This document shows positions 1 to 7,000 of a stretch of DNA of 20,574 nucleotides, piece by piece. Source of the DNA: DASYDU01 sp036499445 (GTDB taxonomy: Bacteria > Planctomycetota > Planctomycetia > Pirellulales > Lacipirellulaceae). The DNA is taken from NCBI GenBank assembly GCA_036499445.1, contig DASYDU010000093.1, positions 1 through 20,574 of the forward strand, given 5' to 3'. The notes beneath the pieces are model-generated. The model was not told where the DNA came from. It saw nothing but the letters and a program-made list of their open reading frames with translations, and searched no databases. Positions within the stretch are counted from its first letter, which is position 1. The number at the start of each line of letters is the position of its first letter. A program made the translations under genes and the position numbers.

Positions 1-192
1 TATCCCGATCTGCCTGCCGACACGCTCGCCGGCCGGCCGCTCGCCCGCAAACGCATCTGCCGCACCTTTAGCGACTGCACCAGCGCCCCCCGCAATGGCC
101 TCGTTTCCGGTTGTTACCCGCTCGACCCCTACTACAAGGAGCTACCCGAACGCGAGCGGCTCGTTGCGATCAAGCAGCAGTGGCAATCGTGA
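1..192 (+). CDS. 3' end of an unrecognised Cys-containing protein (partial)
   Basis: Frame 1 is open from the first base and stops with TGA at 190-192, giving the last 63 residues of a protein whose start lies outside the window. The tail holds three cysteines within about 20 residues (in the contexts KRICRTF, FSDCTSA and VSGCYPLDPYY) and ends in a charged segment, ELPERERLVAIKQQWQS. The composition is that of a real protein: clustered Cys, aromatic and Pro residues in a non-repetitive sequence. I do not recognise the family. The spaced cysteines could bind a metal or an iron-sulfur cluster, but nothing here proves it. It is followed by 230 bases without a gene before the first small secreted protein, so an operon with that gene is unlikely. 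Confidence 0.6.
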   Translation, partial: YPDLPADTLAGRPLARKRICRTFSDCTSAPRNGLVSGCYPLDPYYKELPERERLVAIKQQWQS

Positions 193-422
193 CGACGGGC
201 GTCATCGAAGTGAGCACACTTCGAGTGCGATTTGGCGCGATCTCACTTGCAATAATCTGGCCGCAACCGACGAATTCATAAGGAGTTGCAGCCAAGGCTG
301 AATCTTCTCGGCACACCGCCTGCACCTAGGTTCCTCCGCTTGTCCAGCCCGCTTACTGGCAAGTACGCAAAACAGTGCGTGGAACCACTTGGAACAAGGG
401 CGTCTCGCCCAGGAGAACTACG

Positions 423-683
423 ATGTTTCGGCGGATGTTGATGGCGCTTACGGTGTTTGGTGCGCTGTCGGTTGCTGGTTTGGGTGCCGCGAGCAAGGCG
501 GAAGCCCACTGCGGCGGCGGATATTACGGCGGCTACGGTGCCTATTACGGCCCAAGTTACGGAGCCTACTACGCGGGCTATCCGGCAGTTTACCCGGTCG
601 CGTATCCGGCCGTGTATCCGTATGGTTATCCGCGGTATCACCACCATCACCACAATGGCGTCGTCGTCTCGTTCGGCTTCTAG
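423..683 (+). CDS. Small secreted Tyr/Gly-rich protein with a pentahistidine run
   Basis: An 86-residue protein. I chose the ATG at 423 because AGGAG (411-415) lies 7 bases upstream and because the next residues form a clean signal peptide: MFRRMLMALTVFGALSVAGLG, then ASKAEA with likely cleavage before HCGGG (about residue 28/29). The mature chain of about 58 residues is low-complexity: roughly 15 Tyr in GGYGAYYG and YPAVYPVAYP units, one Cys, a natural HHHHH run at residues 73-77, and a short hydrophobic end NGVVVSFGF. No enzymatic domain is visible. The export signal and Tyr-rich repeats suggest an extracytoplasmic structural or surface peptide; pentahistidine could bind metal. A strong terminator follows at 753-803, so it is probably transcribed alone. 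It resembles the next gene in design. Function is not known to me. Confidence 0.8.
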   Translation: MFRRMLMALTVFGALSVAGLGAASKAEAHCGGGYYGGYGAYYGPSYGAYYAGYPAVYPVAYPAVYPYGYPRYHHHHHNGVVVSFGF

Positions 684-752
684 CCGCGGCGAGCAACAAG
701 TCAACGCGGCGCAGATCGGGGGATCAGCGCCGCCAACAATTTATGGGACGGC

Positions 753-803
753 TCGGCAGCGTTGCACCTCACGAGAGGGTTTGCAACGCTGCCGATGTTT
801 TTT
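753..803 (+). terminator. Strong Rho-independent terminator after the first Tyr-rich gene
   Basis: A perfect 14-bp inverted repeat (753-766 with 782-795) is followed by six T residues at 798-803. The loop can pair further, CCTC at 767-770 with GAGG at 775-778 around ACGA, leaving a 3-base bulge. The arrangement is a textbook intrinsic terminator reading rightward. It separates the two small secreted-protein genes into independent transcription units. Confidence 0.85.
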
Positions 804-916
804 GGTCTGCGGAATTTGTGCCGGCTACATGCAATGACAGCAGAGAATCGCCCTTGAACCGCCCGACAAATTATGGGAGGAACTCGCCAGTTCGGCCCCA
901 TTGAAGGAGCGGTATC

Positions 917-1198
917 ATGATGAGCAGGATTCTCTACGTCACGGTTTTCGCCGCGATCTTTTCTACGATTATCTGTCTTTCCGCCACAGATGCCGGTGCC
1001 CACGGCCGTGGTGGCGTCTCTATCGGAATCGGGGTCGGCCCGGCTTTTGGCTGCGGCTATCGGCCTTACTATCCGCCTCCGTACTACGCCTACCCCTATG
1101 CCCCTTACTACGCGTATCCGGCTCCCTATTTTGCGCCGGGTTACTATGCCGCTCCCGCTTACTATCCGGCGCCAGGCGGCGTGATTGTCGGGCCTTAG
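917..1198 (+). CDS. Second small secreted Tyr/Pro/Ala-rich protein
   Basis: A 93-residue protein. The ATG at 917 has AAGGAG (904-909) with a 7-base spacer; the adjacent ATG at 920 is an alternative. The N-terminus is a signal peptide (MMSRILYVTVFAAIFSTIICLS, then ATDAGA with likely cleavage before HGRGG near residue 28/29). The mature chain holds about 15 Tyr in 65 residues, arranged as PYYPPPYYAYPYAPYYAYP followed by APYF/APGYYAAPAYYPAP units, and ends GGVIVGP. The architecture matches the preceding gene: signal peptide ending A-x-A, then His, a Gly-rich linker, a Tyr/Pro repeat body and a GVxV-like tail. The two are therefore probably diverged paralogues or convergent low-complexity envelope peptides. 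No pentahistidine is present. No catalytic motif is seen; an extracytoplasmic structural role is inference only. Confidence 0.8.
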   Translation: MMSRILYVTVFAAIFSTIICLSATDAGAHGRGGVSIGIGVGPAFGCGYRPYYPPPYYAYPYAPYYAYPAPYFAPGYYAAPAYYPAPGGVIVGP

Positions 1199-1233
1199 TC
1201 GCCCGCCCACGTCATAAGCTCACAACAAGCGCG

Positions 1234-1668
1234 TCACTGAGCGGCGAGCATTCGCGTTTTGAGGTCGGCAACGGGGTGCCATTGTTTGCGATCGTTGCTG
1301 ACCTGGTATTCAGGCTTGAGCTTGCCCATCGCCGCCATGCGGCGGATTTGCCGTCCTGAGAACGGGCCAGCTACTTCCGCCTCGTGCCGGACCCAAAACC
1401 GTTCGCGCGATGTCTGCATTGTTCGCGAGGCTGGCCGCGGCGACTGACGGCCCCGCGCCGAGACCGAGATTCGCCGTGAAATGGTGGTCGAAGGCAGCCC
1501 GTCAAATAAGCCGCGCACGGTTTCGGCTCGGACCCAATCGCCGTTAAAACCGTTTCGCACCACATCATCCCGCGTCAGTCGTCCTCGGCGGGCCACCGCG
1601 TAAAGTTCCAATGCGGACATCGGTCCCCATTCTTCTCCCATGATCCGGCAAAACCACTGGGTAGACAT
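1234..1668 (-). CDS. Protein with two GYF_2-type domains
   Basis: A 144-residue protein. The start is supported by AGGGAG on the minus strand 7 bases before the ATG at 1668. Two copies of a GYF_2-like module are visible. The first (residues about 3-55) reads WFCRIMGEEWGPMSALEL, then ARRGRLTRDDVV and GDWVRA. The second (about 90-140) reads RFWVRHEAEVAGPFSGRQI, then MGKLKPEYQVS and KQWHPV. They are joined by a basic Ser/Arg linker. The W...G...GP...L pattern followed by G.L..D..V and a final W is the family signature. GYF_2 domains are common in planctomycete proteins and presumably mediate protein contacts; a partner cannot be named. There is no signal peptide or membrane segment, so it is probably cytoplasmic. 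It converges on the Tyr-rich gene across 35 bases. Confidence 0.75.
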   Translation of the reverse strand: MSTQWFCRIMGEEWGPMSALELYAVARRGRLTRDDVVRNGFNGDWVRAETVRGLFDGLPSTTISRRISVSARGRQSPRPASRTMQTSRERFWVRHEAEVAGPFSGRQIRRMAAMGKLKPEYQVSNDRKQWHPVADLKTRMLAAQ

Positions 1669-2107
1669 TTCGGTGCTCCCTTTGCAATGAACGTCGGGGG
1701 AAACGCCTGGGATCTATGCGTAGCTTATGTTGATTCGACTTCGCGCAGCAAAGGTGCGTGGCCAACCTCTTACGGAACTCAGCAGGTATTCCGTGCGCCG
1801 CGGTCTTTGCTTGCCAATCGTTTACCGAAAGAGTGAATACCAATGGATGATGAGCGATGGCGACCCATTGCAAGGCCCGTGCCAGTGGTTAGCCAACCGA
1901 AGTCCAATCGACGCGAGAACCTGCGACTACATCGGAAGTTTTGCCCACTATGCTAATTTGTCGCCTACGAAATCATTGGCCCGCGACGACCGAACAAGAA
2001 GACGATTTCTGTCTCAACGTGAGAGATTCGACTCGGAATGAGACCGAGCGCGATCCGCCATTAACAAGGTTTAGAACGGCGGCTGCGCGTCGGGAGGGGC
2101 GTTACGC
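1669..2107. other. 439-base intergenic stretch with no supportable gene
   Basis: This lies between the GYF_2 gene start and the prs stop. It carries short open frames on both strands (for example 1727-2041 on plus) whose translations are Arg/Ser-rich and have no signal peptide, domain or Shine-Dalgarno site. The promoter of the GYF_2 gene should be in the first 100 bases, but I see no convincing -35/-10 pair. No tRNA fold or strong hairpin was seen. Confidence 0.5.
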
Positions 2108-3052
2108 CTACCGAAACAGCCGGCTCACCGACTCGTTACGGTGAATCCGCTTGATCGCCTCGCCCAGAAGCGGCGCGACGGTGAGCACCTGGGTTTGCGG
2201 CAGAAGTTGCGCGGGACTAAGAGGGATCGAATCAGTGACCACGAGGCTGGCAAGATTGGCCGCCTTGAGGCGCTCGATGGCCGGCCCGCACAGCACTGGA
2301 TGCGTCGCGGCGACGTGGATTTCTTTCACGCCGTGTTCGTGCAGCGTCTTGGCCGCGCCAGTGATTGAGCCTGCCGTGGTGATCATATCATCAAACATCA
2401 GCGCGACTTTGCCATCGACCTGGCCGCCGAGAATATGGGCCTGGACAGTCGTCTCGGCGCTAGTGCGGCGCTTGTCGATGATCGCCAGAGTGCCACCGAT
2501 CCGTTTCGCGTGCCCCAGCGCCCGCTTGATGCTCCCTTCGTCCGGGCTGACGATGACTACATTGGGCAAATCGATCCCCGAATGGAGAAAATGTTCGTTG
2601 AGCACCGGCGCCGCGTACAGATGGTCCACCGGCACGTCAAAGAAGCCCTGAATCTGTGCCGCGTGCAGATCCATCGCCAGGACTCGATTGGCTCCCGCCC
2701 GAGTGATCAAATTGGCCACGAGCTTGGCCGTGATCGGCACACGGCCTTCGTCCTTGCGATCCTGCCGGGCGTAGCCGAAGTAAGGGATCACGGCCGTGAT
2801 CCGTTCGGCGCTCGCCCGCAAGCAACTGTCGATCATCACCAAGAGTTGCATGATGTTTTCGTTCACCGGCGGGCAAGTCGGCTGAATCAAGAACACGTCG
2901 CGGCCGCGGACGTCTTCGTTGATCTTGCAGGAGATTTCGCCATCCGGAAATCGCCCTAGCGCGATCTCGCCCAGCGGCACGCCGAGATATTCCGTAATCC
3001 GTTTGGACAGGGACGGATTCGCAGTGCCGCTGAAAATCTTTAAGTCGTTCAT
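2108..3052 (-). CDS. prs: Ribose-phosphate pyrophosphokinase (PRPP synthetase)
   Basis: A 314-residue class I enzyme that transfers pyrophosphate from ATP to ribose 5-phosphate, making PRPP for purine, pyrimidine, histidine, tryptophan and NAD synthesis in the cytoplasm. Length and motifs are standard: FSGTAN near the start, FPDGE at 35-39, YFGYARQDRK at 91-100 (ATP contacts), DLHAAQIQGFF at 128-138 with the catalytic-region His130, the flexible-loop KRR at 194-196, and the PRPP-binding loop FDDMITTAGS at 220-229. In this last motif the common I-D-T-A-G-T is I-T-T-A-G-S. The start has no clear Shine-Dalgarno. It lies 66 bases downstream of the glmU-like gene on the same strand, the gene order also known from Bacillus (gcaD-prs), so co-transcription is likely. 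Confidence 0.95.
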   Translation of the reverse strand: MNDLKIFSGTANPSLSKRITEYLGVPLGEIALGRFPDGEISCKINEDVRGRDVFLIQPTCPPVNENIMQLLVMIDSCLRASAERITAVIPYFGYARQDRKDEGRVPITAKLVANLITRAGANRVLAMDLHAAQIQGFFDVPVDHLYAAPVLNEHFLHSGIDLPNVVIVSPDEGSIKRALGHAKRIGGTLAIIDKRRTSAETTVQAHILGGQVDGKVALMFDDMITTAGSITGAAKTLHEHGVKEIHVAATHPVLCGPAIERLKAANLASLVVTDSIPLSPAQLLPQTQVLTVAPLLGEAIKRIHRNESVSRLFR

Positions 3053-3062
3053 AGGGATTTGC

Positions 3063-3091
3063 CAGTTGTCCGTGATCAGTTGTCAGTTGTC
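3063..3091. repeat. Short degenerate tandem repeat between glmU-like gene and prs
   Basis: CAGTTGTC occurs at 3063-3070 and 3077-3084, and AGTTGTC follows at 3085-3091, with CGTGAT between the first two. Almost half of the 66-base spacer upstream of prs is this repeat. Degenerate 7-8-base tandem units of this kind recur later in the window at about 19912-19937 and 20285-20301. No coding role is possible here; whether it acts in RNA or is neutral is not visible. Confidence 0.6.
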
Positions 3092-3118
3092 GCAGAATCT
3101 CTGTGTGAAAACAACGGA

Positions 3119-3874
3119 CTACGGACAGCGGATATTCATCCGCTTCATTTCTCGTTCAACAACCGCAAGTTCTTCGACCGTATTGATGCTCAGCGCCTCG
3201 CACGGCTGCAGCGCATTGACGGCCACCACTTGCCGCCCGGCACGTTTCAGGACACCGGGGCAGTCGGTAAGGTAATATTCACCTTGAGCATTCTCCGCCG
3301 TCAACTGTCCGAGCGCCCAGAGCAGATCGGCTCCTTGGAACACATAGTTGCTCATGTTCACCTCGGTGATTGCCCGCTGGGCCGGCGTGGCGTCCTTTTC
3401 TTCGACAATCGCCAGGAACTCGCCGTTCGCGCTGCGGACGATCCGGCCCAGCCCGGCCGGGTCTGGCTTAGTGGCCGTCCCGAGCAAACATGCCGGCTGC
3501 TGGGCGGCAAACGCCGACAACACCGCCCGCAACGAAGAAACTTGCACCATTGGCGAATCACCCGCCAAAATCAGCACCGGGCCGTCGTGCCCAATTAGCT
3601 GATCGCGGCACATCATGACGGCGTGACCGGTGCCGAGCTGCTCCGTCTGCTCGACAAACGAGACGCCCGGCTCGCCCGTCAGCTCATTCCTGACCAACGC
3701 CGACCGGTATCCGACGACGACAACCATTCGGTCGACGCCGGCCGTCCGCGCCGCATCGACCACAAATCGGATCATCGGCCGCCCGCAGACCGGCACCAAG
3801 ACCTTGGGCAGATCCGAGGCCATCCGCTTCCCTTTACCGGCAGCCAAGACAATCGCGAGCGGATCTGGTGGCAT
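3119..3874 (-). CDS. GlmU-type uridylyltransferase domain protein (stand-alone nucleotidyltransferase)
   Basis: A nucleotidyltransferase matching the N-terminal, UDP-GlcNAc-forming half of GlmU. Numbering is from the Met at 3874: the glycine-rich signature LAAGKGKRM at 10-18, Lys24 in DLPKVL, QLGTGHA at 79-85, GD at 105-106, GLGRI at 141-145, VEEKD at 157-161, EVNMSNYVF at 171-179, GEYYLTD at 198-204 and NTVEELA at 231-237. The 251-residue chain ends just after this domain, so the C-terminal left-handed beta-helix acetyltransferase of bifunctional GlmU is absent. The acetylation step must come from elsewhere, or the sugar substrate may differ. The frame is open up to an ATG at 3967, but the extra 31 residues look non-conserved and neither start has a good ribosome site, so the start is uncertain. 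It is followed by prs. Confidence 0.85.
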   Translation of the reverse strand: MPPDPLAIVLAAGKGKRMASDLPKVLVPVCGRPMIRFVVDAARTAGVDRMVVVVGYRSALVRNELTGEPGVSFVEQTEQLGTGHAVMMCRDQLIGHDGPVLILAGDSPMVQVSSLRAVLSAFAAQQPACLLGTATKPDPAGLGRIVRSANGEFLAIVEEKDATPAQRAITEVNMSNYVFQGADLLWALGQLTAENAQGEYYLTDCPGVLKRAGRQVVAVNALQPCEALSINTVEELAVVEREMKRMNIRCP

Positions 3875-4045
3875 GTGGACAAACAAATGGATGGCCAAGG
3901 CTCTTGGATCGCCCGAGCTGGGCTCGGACCATCTTGTCACGAAAACGCCGTTTTCACCAGTGGGCATCGCGCATAAATGATGAAGACCACGGCCATGCTA
4001 ACGGCCACCGGAAGCGACACCCGGCACCGTCTGCTCTCGCACCGA

Positions 4046-7000
4046 TTAATCCGCCGACAGCGATGCGAATGCAACATCGCGTGCGGTGAAAACTGAATCC
4101 GTGCAGATTTGCGCCGAAGAGGCAATCTCGTCTGCGAGACTTGCATGCCCGTCGCCCAGCGAGTCGATCAACGAGTGCTTCATCTGTGGCCGATGAACCG
4201 TGGTCCACAGAAGAAGTGCGGCGTCACTCGTTGCGGCGACGCGCTGCGAACTACCTGCCACCCACGCCGGCCCATTTCGCCGGCCTTCGGTCCTTGCCGT
4301 TTCGTCGTGGCGGTCCCAGTAGGCTTCTTCCGCGAACCGCTCCGTCGATAGTCCGGCTGAGGCAAGGACTGGGGCGCTGTTTGCCGGACCGTTGCTCTCA
4401 ATTATTTCCGCAACAGGGGCAGCCGAGGCGGCGCCAAACGCGAAGAGCGATACGGGCCCGATGTGCCCCAACCCGTCGCGCCACACGGTATAGTCAGCCG
4501 CGTCAATCACTCCGTCGCCGTTACCATCGGCCGACGTGTACGGCATCAACGAGACGCCAAACGTCGATTGCCATGTGGTGTAGTCGGCCTGTTCGACGGT
4601 GCCGTTGCCGTCGTAATCGCCCGCCAGCGACTGGTGAACGACGCCGTCGGTCCCCGGTGAGCCGCCTGCCGCTAAGCTCGCCCGCCAATTCGAGGCATCG
4701 TCTCCACTAGTTTGTGGATTGATCCGCTCGAGTGTCGCGCCACTGCCGTCCGGCTCCGTCGGCCACGGACTGCCGTCGTCATAGGTGAACTGCTCTACTA
4801 GTTTGTTCGACGCCGTAACCAACCCGATTGCCTCTCCGCTATCGCTGAGATTGGCAGTGCCGTAGCCGGTTGCTGCGACGTGAATCGCCGTGCCGTAGAC
4901 CGATTGAAAGACCTCCGGATTGCGCGCGACGACGATTCGCCCGCCGGGCGCCAGATTGGTACCGTTGGCAAACACGTATGGCGTGCTGGCGAACTGCGTG
5001 ACTTGCATCCCCGACAGATCGACCGGCTGACTTCCGTAATTCAATAGCTCGATAAACTCTAGATCTTCCGGATCGGCAACGCCGGCGTGTGGGGCCGGAT
5101 GATAGTTGAGCTCCGTGATCGCCACCGTGGGTATCGTAGGGTCGGGGGCGGCCACGAATTCGACCGGCGCTGACCAATGGCTCCAGTGGCCATCGGCATC
5201 CACCATCCGCACGCGAGCCCGATATGTCTTCCCCGGCACGAGGGCACTCCCAGGAACTGCCTCCTGGCTGGCGTAGCTCGGCAAAGTGCCCGAGTCCCAA
5301 GTCCCTTGAAGCTCGTAGACATTCGGTTGGCTCGGATCGTAATCCGAAGTCGAGGGATTGCTCACCTCGGCCACTCGCCACTCCATCCCCGCAAACGTGC
5401 CCGCGCCTTGCGGATCGGCGAAGGCGTTTGTTTGAAAGGCGAGCCCATTGATGGGGAAACCACCTTGCCCGACGTAGCTGATCGTCGGCGTGCTGGGAAT
5501 CCCCACGTCGCTCCCTTGAGCCACCATCTGATTGTAGCCGTAGCCCCCTGGGCTCAAATAATTTTGCATGTACGTCACGAGCCCGGAAAACGATTGGCTG
5601 GGCAACAAGCTCGGATTGAAATTCTTATACCAGATTCCCTTCTTGGCCTTATGAGGGTTGTAGTCCCATTGTGCCTGGTTGGCGTTGACGATTGCCTGCG
5701 TCGTGCCATTGAGCGTCAGCACCTTTGCCATTTCTTGCACGACTTGCGCCGCATCACCGTTCCCCAACAACAAATCGCTGACCTCGCGCAATCGATTCTG
5801 ATATGCCAGTAGCGCCGCCGGAACATCCTGAAACAGTGTCTTGATATTTTCGCGGTTAGTGACCGGGTTGCCTTGATGCGGCGCATCTTCGAACGTCAGG
5901 TCCAAATCCCAGGGGATGACGTACCACTTCCCATCTTCTTGATTGTGGTAATAGTTGACGTTTTCATTGGGGCGGATGTCGGCGTTGTTGGCCGCAAGAT
6001 TGATCAAGTTCCATGCGATGTAGGAATCCCAATTCAAGTTCTGTTCCCACCAGGCAACCGTTTGATGGGTGCCGTTGATGCCGGCCAAAAAGCTGACCAG
6101 GTCCGAACGATCGGTAGGCAAGTCCGAGCCCTGATGCCGCTCGGTGGTGTCTCCAAATGCGCTACTGTGCATGTTGAAGATGCTGCCGTCGGGCAAGTCG
6201 CGATCGTCCAGAAAGCTGCCGTCCGGCTGCTCGATGCCGATGTACAGCCCCCAAAAATCGCCCGAGTATTGATCGGCCCCGGCCTCCGATGCGCCCGTCA
6301 CTACGCGAAAATTGAAGTACTGCGTATTTGACGCCGGCGAACCGGCCAGTTGATACAGCTTGAATGCCACCGGCTCAAACAACACCGTGCCGTCGGTCGA
6401 CGTGTCGTTTCTCCACCAGGGGTCGGTTCCCGGCAAGATATTGATTTCATCCCAGGGCGATGGATAGAGATTCCCGTAGTTATCTCGAGCCTGAAAGAAA
6501 TGGCCCCGGTTGAACTCGACCTTCCACTTGTTCTTACCGACCACGTAGGTCGAAGCTTCGCCGCGATCGCGAAACTGAACGTGGTCATACACCACGCCGT
6601 CGTAAATGAACGTGCCGAAAAATGGCACTTCGTTGAAGGCCGAGTTGTACTGGCTGTTCTGAACGTCCGTCGCATTCGCGATCAGCTGGTATGTCGCCAG
6701 ATCGTCCAGTACATTGCCCGGATAAACGACGTTCGGCAAGGTTCCGGGCTGGAGCGAAGCAGTGTAGTTCGGCACTCCGTCGTAGACGTAGTAAGCGAAA
6801 TTCGGTTGCGGATCGTCCGCATAAGGGCCCGTTACCGAGGCGCCCGCTGAATCGATCGCGGTAACGCGATAGCGAACGAGCCAGCGATTGGTCTGCAGGC
6901 TGCCAGGCAATGTCACGGAGTAGACGCTATCTCCGGCAACCGCGTCGCCGTTCAGGCCATCGTCATGCATCGCCACGGTCGTCCAACTCGTGGCATAAGC

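Noticed and set aside
1727..2041. 104-residue plus-strand open frame in the GYF_2-prs gap
   Set aside because: Arg/Ser-rich translation, no ribosome site, no domain, no signal peptide; fits chance in GC-rich DNA.
5177..5812. 211-residue open frame opposite the CotH protein
   Set aside because: Antisense to a long gene with clear domains; the translation has no recognisable motif.
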